64,000 nt of DNA. Origin: Fimousia sp036311565 (lineage in GTDB: Bacteria > Bacillota > Clostridia > Lachnospirales > Lachnospiraceae). The notes under the pieces were generated by a model. It ran no database searches. It had not been told where the DNA came from and worked only from the letters and a program-made list of their open reading frames with translations. Positions 51,172 through 59,962 of the stretch are shown piece by piece. The stretch is from assembly GCA_036311565.1 (NCBI GenBank), contig JAXJPR010000017.1:1-64000 (forward strand), written 5' to 3'. Position 1 is the first letter of the stretch. Every line of letters begins with the position of its first letter. A program made the translations under genes and the position numbers.

Positions 51172-52254
51172 TTACTTCCGTTTTTTAATAATGGCTCCTC
51201 CGACAACATAGTCGTCTTCATAGAATACCACAGCCTGTCCCGGGGTAATTGCACGTTGTGGTTCATCAAAAATACATTCTATCAAATCATCTCCAATCAT
51301 GCGGATGGTACAATCTGCTCCGCGATGGTTATAACGAACCTTTGCACGTACCCGCATTTCTCCTTCAAGAGAGGCAATAGACATAAAATTCACTCTGTCT
51401 GCTACTAATCCCTTTGCGAATACATCTATATTATCCCCAATTACGACTTCATTTGTCTCTTTTTTGATATCGACCACAAATACTGGCTTTCCTAATGCAA
51501 GCCCCAACCCTTTTCTCTGGCCGATGGTATAATGAATGATTCCTTTGTGCTTTCCTAACACGTTACCATCTAAATCCACAAAATTTCCTTCTGGAATCTC
51601 TTTTCCAGTTTCTTCTTCTATGAATTTGGCATAATCGTCATCCGGTACAAAGCAAATTTCCTGACTGTCTGGTTTATTTGCTACCATTAATTGAATTTCT
51701 TCCGCAATCCGACGTATTTCTTCTTTTGTATAATCACCTACAGGCATCAAGGTATGTGCCAGCTGTTCCTGTGTTAAATTAAACAATGCATATGTTTGGT
51801 CCTTCGCCAAAGTTGCGGACTGCTTTAATGTATAACGTCCATTTGGCAGCTTTACAACTCTGGCATAATGTCCTGTTGCAATATAATCTGCTCCAATATC
51901 CATAGATCGTTTTAATAATGCTTCCCATTTCACATACCGATTACAGGCAATGCATGGATTTGGTGTTCTCGCTTCTAAATATTCATGGATAAAGTAATCA
52001 ATCACGTTCTTCTGAAATTCTTTTCGAAAATTCATTACATAATATGGTATATCCAGTTGGTTCGCCACTCTCCTTGCATCATATACTGCAGATAAGCCAC
52101 AACATCCACCATTTTCTTCCTGAACATCAATTTCTTCTTCCTGCCAGATCTGCATGGTAACGCCAATCACCTCATATCCCTGTTTTTTTAGAAGATATGC
52201 TGCAACCGATGAATCAACACCACCTGACATTCCTATGACTACTCTCTTTCCCAT
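51172..52254 (-). CDS. mnmA: tRNA-specific 2-thiouridylase MnmA
   Basis: MnmA installs sulfur at U34 of Lys, Glu and Gln tRNAs using persulfide from a cysteine desulfurase. The PP-loop GMSGGVDSSVAAYLL is at residues 8-22; catalytic cysteines lie in TPNPCIACNRYVKW and DSQEICFVPDDDY; GHYARV and HYTIGQRKGLGL complete the family pattern. Length 360 residues; the ATG at 52252-52254 follows GGAGGAACTC. It is third in iscS-iscU-mnmA, with its sulfur donor encoded upstream. Confidence 0.96.
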   Translation of the reverse strand: MGKRVVIGMSGGVDSSVAAYLLKKQGYEVIGVTMQIWQEEEIDVQEENGGCCGLSAVYDARRVANQLDIPYYVMNFRKEFQKNVIDYFIHEYLEARTPNPCIACNRYVKWEALLKRSMDIGADYIATGHYARVVKLPNGRYTLKQSATLAKDQTYALFNLTQEQLAHTLMPVGDYTKEEIRRIAEEIQLMVANKPDSQEICFVPDDDYAKFIEEETGKEIPEGNFVDLDGNVLGKHKGIIHYTIGQRKGLGLALGKPVFVVDIKKETNEVVIGDNIDVFAKGLVADRVNFMSIASLEGEMRVRAKVRYNHRGADCTIRMIGDDLIECIFDEPQRAITPGQAVVFYEDDYVVGGAIIKKRK

Positions 52255-52273
52255 GAGTTCCTCCATCTATTTT

Positions 52274-52696
52274 TTATTCATCTTCATGTATATCTTTTTT
52301 TGGCGGTTTTAAACCATCGATCTGAATACCATTTTTCTGAGCATAATCCCACAATGCTGCATGGATAGATTCTTCCGCCAACAAAGAACAGTGTACCTTA
52401 ACAGGAGGAAGTCCGTCAAGCGCTTCCATTACTGCTTTGTTTGTAACTTTTAATGCTTCATTTACACTTTTTCCTTTTACCAATTCTGTTGCCATGCTGC
52501 TTGTTGCCACAGCCGCACCACAACCAAATGTCTTAAACTTTACATCCTGAATAATTTGATTTTCATCAATATCCAGATAAATTCTCATAATATCTCCGCA
52601 TTTTGCGTTTCCTACTGTTCCAACTCCACTTGCGTTTTCGATTTCTCCCATATTTCTTGGATTCTGAAAATGATCCATTACTTTTTCACTGTACAT
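52274..52696 (-). CDS. iscU: Iron-sulfur cluster scaffold IscU/NifU N-terminal type
   Basis: The 140-residue protein has the three scaffold cysteines: GNAKCGDIMRIYLDI, KFKTFGCGAAVATSS and KVHCSLLAEESIHAAL. It begins MYSEKVMDHFQNPRNMGEIE, the hallmark start. It receives sulfur from the cysteine desulfurase encoded 11 bases upstream and hands [2Fe-2S] clusters to apoproteins. Order iscS-iscU-mnmA is common in Clostridia. Confidence 0.95.
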   Translation of the reverse strand: MYSEKVMDHFQNPRNMGEIENASGVGTVGNAKCGDIMRIYLDIDENQIIQDVKFKTFGCGAAVATSSMATELVKGKSVNEALKVTNKAVMEALDGLPPVKVHCSLLAEESIHAALWDYAQKNGIQIDGLKPPKKDIHEDE

Positions 52697-52707
52697 CTTA
52701 TTTCCTC

Positions 52708-53886
52708 CTAGACTGTTTTTAAATAATCTTCATATAAAGGTGACATATCTCTTAATCTCTGAACAATTTCTTTTAAATTATCAATTACATAGTCCATATC
52801 CTCTTTTGTTGTTTCATGGCTGATGGTTAATCTTAAAGAACCATGGGCAATTTCATGCGGCAGTCCAATAGCCAATAATACATGAGATGGATCTAAGGAA
52901 CCTGATGTGCAGGCAGATCCACTAGAGCCACAAATACCTGCCATATCAAGCATAATTAATAAAGATTCTCCTTCAATAAACTGATAACTAATATTGATAT
53001 TATTAGGAAGTCTCTTTTTCAAATGACCATTTAACCGGCAATAAGGGATTTCGTTTAAAATTCTCTGAATACCATAATCTCTTAAGCTTGTTTCTTTAGC
53101 AATTCTTTCTTCCATAGTCTGCATAGCAATTTCTACCGCTTTGCCAAATCCAACAATACCAGGAACATTTTCTGTTCCTGCTCTTCTTTGTCGTTCCTGT
53201 GCTCCACCATGAATAAAAGAGCCAATTTTTACACCATTTCTGATATAAAGCATCCCTACGCCTTTTGGCCCATTCAATTTATGACTGCTGACACTCAATA
53301 AATCAATATGATTTTCATTTACATCAATTGGAATCTGGCCATAGGCCTGAACAGCATCTGTGTGGAAAAGAATCTGATGTTCTTTTGCAATTGCTCCAAT
53401 TTCCCGAATTGGTTGAATCGTTCCAATCTCATTATTTGCATACATGATAGATATCAAAATGGTATCTGGTCTGATTTCTTTTTCTAACTGTTCCAAAGAA
53501 ACTACTCCATCTTCATCTACATCCAGATAAGTTACGTCATATCCATGCTTTTCCAGATATTCACACGTATGAAGCACTGCATGATGTTCAATTTTAGATG
53601 TAATAATATGTTTTCCTTTTGAAGAATAAGAATCTGCGATTCCTTTAATTGCCCAGTTATCGCCTTCAGATCCTCCTCCTGTAAAATATATCTCTGTTGC
53701 TTTGGCTCCCAGTGATTTGGCTACAATTTCTCTGGCATCATCAATTGCTTTTTTTCCTTTTCCTGAAAATCGATAAATGCTTGATGGGTTTCCAAAATTT
53801 TCTTTATAATAAGGAAGCATTGCTTCTAATACTTCCGGTCTCACTTTTGTTGTTGCGGCATTATCCATATATACAAAACGTTCCAT
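52708..53886 (-). CDS. iscS: Cysteine desulfurase (IscS/NifS)
   Basis: The PLP enzyme takes sulfur from cysteine for FeS clusters and tRNA thiolation. Signatures: VYMDNAATTKVRPEVLEAML, the PLP lysine in LLSVSSHKLNGPKGVGMLYI, HGGAQERQRRAGTEN and the active-site cysteine in GSSGSACTSGSLDPSHVL. Length 392 residues; AAGGAGTGTTAATT precedes the ATG at 53884-53886. It heads the operon; no iscR gene is adjacent, although its promoter carries a repeated element. Confidence 0.96.
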   Translation of the reverse strand: MERFVYMDNAATTKVRPEVLEAMLPYYKENFGNPSSIYRFSGKGKKAIDDAREIVAKSLGAKATEIYFTGGGSEGDNWAIKGIADSYSSKGKHIITSKIEHHAVLHTCEYLEKHGYDVTYLDVDEDGVVSLEQLEKEIRPDTILISIMYANNEIGTIQPIREIGAIAKEHQILFHTDAVQAYGQIPIDVNENHIDLLSVSSHKLNGPKGVGMLYIRNGVKIGSFIHGGAQERQRRAGTENVPGIVGFGKAVEIAMQTMEERIAKETSLRDYGIQRILNEIPYCRLNGHLKKRLPNNINISYQFIEGESLLIMLDMAGICGSSGSACTSGSLDPSHVLLAIGLPHEIAHGSLRLTISHETTKEDMDYVIDNLKEIVQRLRDMSPLYEDYLKTV

Positions 53887-53929
53887 AATTAACACTCCTT
53901 TTCCTATCTATGTACTATGATTTTAATTC

Positions 53930-53958
53930 ATACTATCATACTATGATTTATCAGTCAA
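53930..53958 (-). promoter_or_regulatory. Promoter of iscS with tandem 8-bp repeat over the -10
   Basis: On the minus strand TTGACT, 17 bases, TAGTAT. Two perfect copies of ATAGTATG (plus-strand 53929-53944) cover the -10, and a partial third copy (CATAGTA) lies downstream. A repressor site is possible. Confidence 0.65.
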
Positions 53959-53978
53959 TATCTATTTAAAATTTTTTC

Positions 53979-54006
53979 ATATCTGACCATCCTACTTTCA
54001 TACAAT
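53979..54006 (+). promoter_or_regulatory. Sigma-E-type promoter of the spoVB-like gene
   Basis: ATA (53979-53981), 17 bases, CATACAAT (53999-54006), an exact match to the sigma-E -10 consensus, 29 bases before the ATG. Confidence 0.7.
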
Positions 54007-54035
54007 ATAAAAAGAAATATACCGAGGGCTATTTT

Positions 54036-55349
54036 ATGAAAGAAAAACATCCTGTCATACAAGGAACTATTATTTTAACTCTTGCTGGTTTTCTATCCAG
54101 ATTTATTGGTTTCTATAATAGAATATTTTTATCCAGAATCATTGGTGCAAAAGAGCTTGGGATTTATCAAATGATTTTTCCTGTATATTTGTTATGTTTT
54201 TCCATTTGCTGCCAGGGATTCGAAGTTGGATTATCCAAAATGATTGCTGCCCAAAAAGCATTTTCCTGCCGGGGAAATATGCATTTTTTATTAAAGGCTG
54301 CCATGCTCGTTTGCTTTTGTTTATCCATTTTCCTTTCCATTATATTATTTATTTTTGGCGACTTTATCAGTATTCATGTTTTTTCTACTCCCTCCGCAGG
54401 AGACTGTTTAAAAATCATCGCCTTTGCACTCCCATTCGTTTCCATAAAAGGATGTATCCATGGTTATTATATTGGTATCGGTAATTCTTCCGTACCCGCA
54501 ATTTGTCAGCTGGCAGAGCAAACAGCACGTGTAGGCAGTATCATCTGCATTGCTTCCAGTTTTCTATATGTGAAATTTCCGGGAGCAAAACTGGCAGTGA
54601 TCGGTATGACCATTGGAGAAATCATTTCCTGCCTTCTCGTACTATATTTTGCCCACAAAGAATTTCCCGAAAGAAGCCATACGGAAACAAAAAAACGATC
54701 ATTATTAAAAGATTTTCTTAAAATCAGTCTTCCTCTATCAGGAAATCGCATCAGTCTGACTCTTTTGCAAAGTCTGGAAGCAATCTGTATTCCAAGTCAG
54801 ATGATGCTGTACTATTGCGACCACACCCTTTCTCTGGAACTATATGGAGTATTGACAGGAATCACCCTTCCTTTTCTTTTTTTCCCATCTACTTTTACAA
54901 ATGCACTTGCAACGATGCTTCTACCTTCTGTATCTGCTGACTACGAGAAAAAGAATCACATCCATTTGAATCGGACCATCTCACTGACTACCTATGGCTG
55001 TTTTGCTTTAGGCTTAGCATTTACCGGAATCTTTTTTCTTTTTGGCCCAGCTATGGGAACCTATATTTTTCATAGCAGCGCTGCAGGGGAATATCTAAAG
55101 ATTCTTTCTTTCCTCTGTCCAGCTTTATATTTGTCTTCTATTTTTACCAGCATTCTAAACGGTATGGGAAAAACAAATATAACATTTTTTCACAATATAG
55201 TTTCTATCATCGTACGCTTATTATTCATATTTTTTGCAATTCCCCGCTTTGGAATTAATGGTTATATATGGGGAATTTTAATCAGCACTTTTGTATTAGT
55301 ATTCTTAAATTATCTCAAAATACAAAAAGAGACAGAAACTGAATCATAA
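54036..55349 (+). CDS. spoVB: SpoVB-like MOP-family polysaccharide/lipid-linked flippase
   Basis: The protein has about fourteen hydrophobic helices over 437 residues and begins MKEKHPVIQGTIILTLAGFL then SRFIGFYNRIFLSRIIGAKE, the beginning typical of SpoVB/YkvU. SpoVB is required for spore cortex and is thought to flip lipid-linked precursors. A sigma-E-type promoter upstream supports the sporulation assignment over a vegetative Wzx role. A stem overlapping its stop terminates it. Confidence in the exact paralogue is moderate. Confidence 0.8.
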   Translation: MKEKHPVIQGTIILTLAGFLSRFIGFYNRIFLSRIIGAKELGIYQMIFPVYLLCFSICCQGFEVGLSKMIAAQKAFSCRGNMHFLLKAAMLVCFCLSIFLSIILFIFGDFISIHVFSTPSAGDCLKIIAFALPFVSIKGCIHGYYIGIGNSSVPAICQLAEQTARVGSIICIASSFLYVKFPGAKLAVIGMTIGEIISCLLVLYFAHKEFPERSHTETKKRSLLKDFLKISLPLSGNRISLTLLQSLEAICIPSQMMLYYCDHTLSLELYGVLTGITLPFLFFPSTFTNALATMLLPSVSADYEKKNHIHLNRTISLTTYGCFALGLAFTGIFFLFGPAMGTYIFHSSAAGEYLKILSFLCPALYLSSIFTSILNGMGKTNITFFHNIVSIIVRLLFIFFAIPRFGINGYIWGILISTFVLVFLNYLKIQKETETES

Positions 55350-55360
55350 GTTTCTGTCTC
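55329..55360 (+). terminator. Hairpin terminator overlapping the flippase stop codon
   Basis: GAGACAGAAACT-loop-AGTTTCTGTCTC, a perfect 12-bp stem followed by CATTCATTTTTGT. Confidence 0.75.
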
Positions 55361-55410
55361 CATTCATTTTTGTCACTTTTATTGTAATATGTCAAAATCA
55401 GAATAGAAAC

Positions 55411-55436
55411 AAAAAAGACATCTGATCACAGATGCC
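55411..55436 (-). terminator. Terminator after tRNA-Thr
   Basis: On the minus strand GCATCTG-TGAT-CAGATGT followed by CTTTTTTG, 15 bases beyond the tRNA. Confidence 0.8.
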
Positions 55437-55449
55437 TCCTTATAATCCA

Positions 55450-55522
55450 AGCTGCTAACCGGATTCGAACCGGTGACCTCCACACTACCAATGTGGTGCG
55501 CTACCTCCTGTGCCATAGCAGC
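55450..55522 (-). tRNA. tRNA-Thr (anticodon GGT)
   Basis: The minus strand folds as a cloverleaf: acceptor GCTGCTA/TAGCAGC, anticodon stem CCACA/TGTGG with loop TTGGTAG (anticodon GGT), T arm ACCGG-TTCGAAT-CCGGT, discriminator T, no encoded CCA. The D stem GCAC/GCGC contains one A-C mismatch. Confidence 0.95.
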
Positions 55523-55576
55523 CTACCGATATAATTTAACACACATATCTATATATGTCAACCATTTTTCGATATT

Positions 55577-56035
55577 TTACTTATTTAAAATATAAATAGC
55601 TTCCTGAGCCTTTTCTACCGTTAATCCACCTTCATCATAATCCGTCAGCACCAGCCAATCCTGCAACGGTCCAAAATCCGGAAAAAACAAATCATCAATA
55701 ATGACGAAGGATTCCATCTCATCCTTATGTTCCAATAGATAATCCTTAATCTGATTTCCACGAAAATCCATAACTCCTGTCCGTTGTGGTCTTGTTTTAT
55801 CATAGATTCCCATCCCTAACTCATTCATAGCATTTTCTAATGCGGCCATTTCCGGGGAAACTAAATATTTTTTTTCTTCTTCTTTATACCATCCATCACG
55901 CCAGGATGATGTAATTACAACTTTTGCCCCCGTTGCCTTAACAATCATATGCAGATTATCTACACATTTTAAATCCAGCCACTCATTATGAATACTATTC
56001 ATAACGCCGTCCACATCTAAAAATATAACCTTCAT
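55577..56035 (-). CDS. HAD-superfamily hydrolase of the HAD_SAK type
   Basis: A 152-residue HAD domain: catalytic DVDGVMNS (residues 7-14), motif II in VVITSSWRDGW and the acidic motif IIDDLFFPDF. This short HAD form (HAD_SAK_2) has been linked by others to RNA repair 'Swiss-army-knife' proteins; no direct function is known. The ATG at 56033-56035 follows GAAGGG; the longer frame into sigH is disfavoured. It is the last gene of the cysE to sigH operon, 43 bases after sigH. Confidence 0.7.
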   Translation of the reverse strand: MKVIFLDVDGVMNSIHNEWLDLKCVDNLHMIVKATGAKVVITSSWRDGWYKEEEKKYLVSPEMAALENAMNELGMGIYDKTRPQRTGVMDFRGNQIKDYLLEHKDEMESFVIIDDLFFPDFGPLQDWLVLTDYDEGGLTVEKAQEAIYILNK

Positions 56036-56078
56036 TATTCCCTTCAATTTTCCTTTCTTTCCTTTAAAATCAATTTCT

Positions 56079-56666
56079 TTATTTTTCGAACAACTGCATA
56101 CCATTCAATTTTTTTCTTGCCCTTTGAATGGCATTATCAATTGATTTATAAGTTTTCTCCAACTTCTCAGAAATTTCCTGAGCAGACATTCCTCTTAAAT
56201 ACAACAAAATTACTTTTTGCTCAAATTTACTTAATTTTTCCTGTATTCCGATCATCATATCAGATTCCAACTCTTTTACCAGAACAATCTCCTCTGGATT
56301 ATCTTTTTGCGACTGTAATTCCTGATATTCTGCTGCATCCATGGATAATGAATGATTCAGTGGCTGATGTTTTTTACGATTAGAAGCCGTCACTGCAGTA
56401 CAAAGCTGTCCTTCCATACACATTTTTGCAAAAGGATAAAAATTATCATTCTTTTCTTTATTAAATGTCTGAATTGCCTTAATCAAACCAATATATCCTT
56501 CCTGAAGCAAATCCTCTTCTTCTCCTCCAATTAAATAATATCCACGAACCATTCTTTTCAAGATGATAAAATATTTTCGAAGGAGGTATTCCATCGCCTC
56601 TTCTCCGCCTGCTTTTATTTCTTCCAAAATTTGTTCATCACTCATTCCCTCAAAGTTTTTCTGCAT
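56079..56666 (-). CDS. sigH: RNA polymerase sigma-H factor
   Basis: Sigma-H directs early sporulation and stationary-phase genes. Region 2 is FIILKRMVRGYYLIGGEEEDLLQEG in part (GGEEEDLLQEGYIGLIKAIQ), region 4 is QKVILLYLRGMSAQEISEKL with SIDNAIQRARKKL. Length 195 residues. It is placed downstream of rlmB, mrnC and cysS exactly as in Bacillus (cysS-mrnC-rlmB-yacP-sigH), except that yacP is missing here. Confidence 0.93.
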   Translation of the reverse strand: MQKNFEGMSDEQILEEIKAGGEEAMEYLLRKYFIILKRMVRGYYLIGGEEEDLLQEGYIGLIKAIQTFNKEKNDNFYPFAKMCMEGQLCTAVTASNRKKHQPLNHSLSMDAAEYQELQSQKDNPEEIVLVKELESDMMIGIQEKLSKFEQKVILLYLRGMSAQEISEKLEKTYKSIDNAIQRARKKLNGMQLFEK

Positions 56667-56674
56667 GCTTTCTC

Positions 56675-57418
56675 CTATTTAACGATACGCTGTCTGACAA
56701 TTTCATATGCCAACACTCCCGCAGCTACTGATGCATTTAAAGAATCAATATCTCCTTTCATTGGAATGGAGGCAATATAATCACAATGTTCTCTTACTAA
56801 TTTGCTCACACCTGATCCTTCATTTCCAACTACTAATCCAATCGGGCCTGTTAAATTTAAATCATACATGGTTTCTCCGCCCATATCTGCACAAACAAAC
56901 CATAAACCACGTTCTTTTAATCCTTCAATGGTTTTTGATAAATTTGTTACTTTCGCTACTGGTGTATAATTTAATGCACCACAGGATGTTTTTGCCACCG
57001 TAGCAGTCAGACCTACCGCTCTGCGTTTTGGAATGATCACACCATGCGCTCCAGCCAAATTTGCAGTACGAATAATCGCTCCTAAATTGTGTGGATCTTC
57101 AATTTCATCTAACAGAATGAAAAATGGATCCTCTCCTTTTTTCTCTGCCAATGCAAACATATCTTCTATTTCTGAATACTGATATGCTGCAGTATAAGCA
57201 ATTACTCCCTGATGCTTTCCTGTCTGGGAAATCTGCTCCAATCTCTCTTTTTTTACAAACTGCACCAGGGTATCATGTTTTCTGGCTTCGCGGATAATGG
57301 AACGAACAGGTCCATCTGTACATCCATCCAGCACAAATAATTTATCTACTGTTTTTCCAGAACGAAATGCTTCTATTACCGCATTACGTCCTTCAATTAC
57401 ATATTCCTCTACTGGCAT
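56675..57418 (-). CDS. rlmB: 23S rRNA (guanosine-2'-O)-methyltransferase RlmB
   Basis: A SPOUT (TrmH) methyltransferase that modifies G2251 of 23S rRNA. It has an N-terminal substrate-binding domain (VEEYVIEGRNAVIEAFRSGK) and the knot motifs LLDEIEDPHNLGAIIRTANL (about residues 102-121), GLVVGNEGSGVSKLV and SIPMKGDIDSLNASVAAGVL. Length 247 residues. It follows mrnC by one base. Confidence 0.94.
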   Translation of the reverse strand: MPVEEYVIEGRNAVIEAFRSGKTVDKLFVLDGCTDGPVRSIIREARKHDTLVQFVKKERLEQISQTGKHQGVIAYTAAYQYSEIEDMFALAEKKGEDPFFILLDEIEDPHNLGAIIRTANLAGAHGVIIPKRRAVGLTATVAKTSCGALNYTPVAKVTNLSKTIEGLKERGLWFVCADMGGETMYDLNLTGPIGLVVGNEGSGVSKLVREHCDYIASIPMKGDIDSLNASVAAGVLAYEIVRQRIVK

Positions 57419-57419
57419 A

Positions 57420-57848
57420 CTATTCCTCTCCTATATGCAGGCCCGTTTTCACTAATTGAAAAATACGGTCCATGTTTTCTTTTAAATATAAATATCCTAT
57501 TAACGCTTCAAATCCGGTCGCTATACGGTAATCAATGATAGAGGCATTTTTTGCTGATGTATAAGATTTTGCATTACGACCTCGTTTATAAACTGCCACC
57601 TCTTCTTCTGAGAGCAATGGTTCTATTTCTTTCATCATTCTGGCCTGTGCAGATGCATTTACCATGTGACTGGCTTTTCTATGATATTTATTCACTGCCA
57701 TGTTTCCATGATTTAATAATATAGTACGTACAATCACCTCATAAACTGCATCTCCTATATATGCTAACGACAGCGGAGAATAGGTCCGTATATCAATTTC
57801 TTTTAATTGAAGCTGTTTCTTCATATTAAAAATTATGCTCTGGTCCAT
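57420..57848 (-). CDS. mrnC: Mini-ribonuclease III
   Basis: A dimeric RNase III-like enzyme without a dsRNA-binding domain, used in 23S rRNA 3' processing in Firmicutes. The signature is SPLSLAYIGDAVYEVIVRTI (about residues 24-43), then KYHRKASHMVNASAQARMM and RGRNAKSYTSAKNASIIDYR, followed by GFEALIGYLYL. Length 142 residues. Its ATG is inside the end of cysS, a 16-base overlap. Confidence 0.95.
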   Translation of the reverse strand: MDQSIIFNMKKQLQLKEIDIRTYSPLSLAYIGDAVYEVIVRTILLNHGNMAVNKYHRKASHMVNASAQARMMKEIEPLLSEEEVAVYKRGRNAKSYTSAKNASIIDYRIATGFEALIGYLYLKENMDRIFQLVKTGLHIGEE

Positions 57849-59233
57849 TTTACCCCTTCTCTTGTATCTTTTAGAATGATTCCCTGTGCTGCCAACTGAT
57901 CACGTATTTCATCTGCTCTGGCAAAATTTTTCGCTTTTCTTGCAGCCTGACGTTCTTCAATCAATCCTTCCACATCTGCATCTAATAGTTCCTCTTCTTT
58001 TTCTGTAACAATTCCAAGAATATCGCATAATTGTTCCAATGTAGCAAGTAAAGACTGAGCATATTCTTTTGAGGCACCTTTCACTGTTATATTGGATAAT
58101 TTTACCATTTCAAAAATTGCAGCAATCGCATCTGCGGTATTAAAATCATCTTCCATTGCTGCTTCATATTTTTTCACCAACTCCTGAACTTTTTCTAAAT
58201 TCTTTTTATCTTCTTCCCCAAAACTTCCTTCATTAGAAGCTACCGCATCTCTTACATTGTCAATGGCTGTTAAAATACGATCCAGACCATTTTTAGAACT
58301 TTCCACCAAAGTGTCGCTGAAATTTAATGGACTTCTATAATGAGCACTTAACATAAAGAAACGAATCACTTGTAAAGGATATTTTTCGCTGATTTCACGT
58401 ACAGTAAAGAAATTCCCTGCTGACTTTGACATTTTTTCTCCATCAATATTTAAAAATGCATTATGCATCCAGTATTTTGCAAACGGTTCATCGTTACAAG
58501 CTTCTGACTGTGCAATTTCATTTTCATGATGTGGGAAAATTAAATCTTCTCCTCCTGCATGAATATCAATTGTATCACCAATATATTTTTTAGACATTTC
58601 AGAACATTCAATATGCCATCCCGGACGTCCTTCTCCCCATGGAGATTTCCAAGCTGGTTCTCCTTCTTTTTTAGGTTTCCATAATACAAAATCCAATGGA
58701 TCTTCTTTTCCGTCTTCCCCACGTACTTTAATATTTCTATGTCCCGCTTCTAAATCATCGATATTTTTCTTTGATAATTTACCATATTCATCAAAAGAAC
58801 GTGTTTTAAAATATACCGTTCCATTTACTGAATATGCATGCCCTTTTTCAATTAATGTTTTAATCATTTGTATCATACCATCGATTTCTTCTGTTGCTTT
58901 CGGATGTGTTGTGGCCGGTTTTACATTCAGCCCTTCCATATCTTTTTTGCATTCTTCAATAAATCGTTCAGAAATAATGGATGCATCCACACCTTCTTCA
59001 TTCGCTTTTGCAATGATTTTATCATCTACATCAGTAAAATTAGATACATAATTCACATCATATCCTTTGTATTCCAGGTAACGTCGTACGGTATCAAATA
59101 CGATCATCGGTCTAGCATTTCCAATATGAATATAGTTATATACCGTTGGTCCGCATACATACATCCCTACTTTTCCTTCCTGTACTGGTACAAATTCCTC
59201 TTTTTGCTTCGTCAATGTATTAAAGATCTTCAT
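57833..59233 (-). CDS. cysS: Cysteinyl-tRNA synthetase
   Basis: The class I synthetase attaches cysteine to tRNA-Cys. It has CGPTVYNYIHIGNARPMIVF (zinc cysteine plus HIGN, about residues 27-46), HIECSEMSKKYIG (zinc ligands), HHENEIAQSEA and KMSKSAGNFF (KMSKS, about 266-275). Length 466 residues. It overlaps cysE by 14 bases and is under the Cys T-box upstream of cysE. Confidence 0.97.
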   Translation of the reverse strand: MKIFNTLTKQKEEFVPVQEGKVGMYVCGPTVYNYIHIGNARPMIVFDTVRRYLEYKGYDVNYVSNFTDVDDKIIAKANEEGVDASIISERFIEECKKDMEGLNVKPATTHPKATEEIDGMIQMIKTLIEKGHAYSVNGTVYFKTRSFDEYGKLSKKNIDDLEAGHRNIKVRGEDGKEDPLDFVLWKPKKEGEPAWKSPWGEGRPGWHIECSEMSKKYIGDTIDIHAGGEDLIFPHHENEIAQSEACNDEPFAKYWMHNAFLNIDGEKMSKSAGNFFTVREISEKYPLQVIRFFMLSAHYRSPLNFSDTLVESSKNGLDRILTAIDNVRDAVASNEGSFGEEDKKNLEKVQELVKKYEAAMEDDFNTADAIAAIFEMVKLSNITVKGASKEYAQSLLATLEQLCDILGIVTEKEEELLDADVEGLIEERQAARKAKNFARADEIRDQLAAQGIILKDTREGVKWTRA

Positions 59234-59897
59234 TTTTGTTTTCCTTTCTTTCTACGTGTTTCATAAATTGTGTTAATATATTTCTTAATTCTTCATTCTC
59301 ATGCTGCAGTTGTGTAATATCCATCAAGTTCGGATTTGGAAGATCTGTCTGATTCAAATCCGTCTGAGGCAATTTTACCCCATCTCTCTTAACAACACGT
59401 CCCGGAACGCCAACAACTGTTGAATTCGGTGGCACTTCTGATACAACGACAGAACCTGAACCAATTTTAGAATTAGATCCTACCGTAAATGAGCCTAAAA
59501 TTTTAGCCCCTGCACTGACCATAACATTATCTCCCAAAGTCGGATGTCGTTTTCCTTTTTCCTTTCCTGTACCACCTAAAGTAACGCCCTGATATAAAGT
59601 AACATTCTCTCCCAGTACTGCTGTTTCACCAATGACAACACCATGTCCATGGTCAATAAATAGACCTTTTCCAATTTTCGCTCCAGGATGAATTTCGATT
59701 CCTGTTTTCCGTGCAGTTTTTTGTGAAATCAGTCTTGCAAGAAAATAGTGCTTTTTTAAATATAATTTATGTGCAATCCGATACCACATAATCGCTTTAA
59801 AAGACGGATACAAAAAAACCTCCATACTACTTTTTATAGCTGGATCGCGTTCTCTGATTATATTGATTTCTTCTTTTACATATTTGATAAATCCCAT
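59220..59897 (-). CDS. cysE: Serine O-acetyltransferase
   Basis: CysE acetylates serine to O-acetylserine, the cysteine precursor. The left-handed beta-helix is visible: GIEIHPGAKIGKGLFIDHGH (about residues 70-89), GVVIGETAVLGENVTLYQGV, TLGGTGKEKGKRHPTLGDNV and SGSVVVSEVPPNSTVVGVPG. Length 225 residues. It is the first gene behind a T-box with a Cys specifier, so cysteine synthesis and charging are raised together when tRNA-Cys is uncharged. Confidence 0.95.
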   Translation of the reverse strand: MGFIKYVKEEINIIRERDPAIKSSMEVFLYPSFKAIMWYRIAHKLYLKKHYFLARLISQKTARKTGIEIHPGAKIGKGLFIDHGHGVVIGETAVLGENVTLYQGVTLGGTGKEKGKRHPTLGDNVMVSAGAKILGSFTVGSNSKIGSGSVVVSEVPPNSTVVGVPGRVVKRDGVKLPQTDLNQTDLPNPNLMDITQLQHENEELRNILTQFMKHVERKENKNEDL

Positions 59898-59962
59898 CTA
59901 TATTCCTCATTTCTATTACATAATAAAGCAGAGCCTTTTATTTAGAAATTTCTTAATATACA

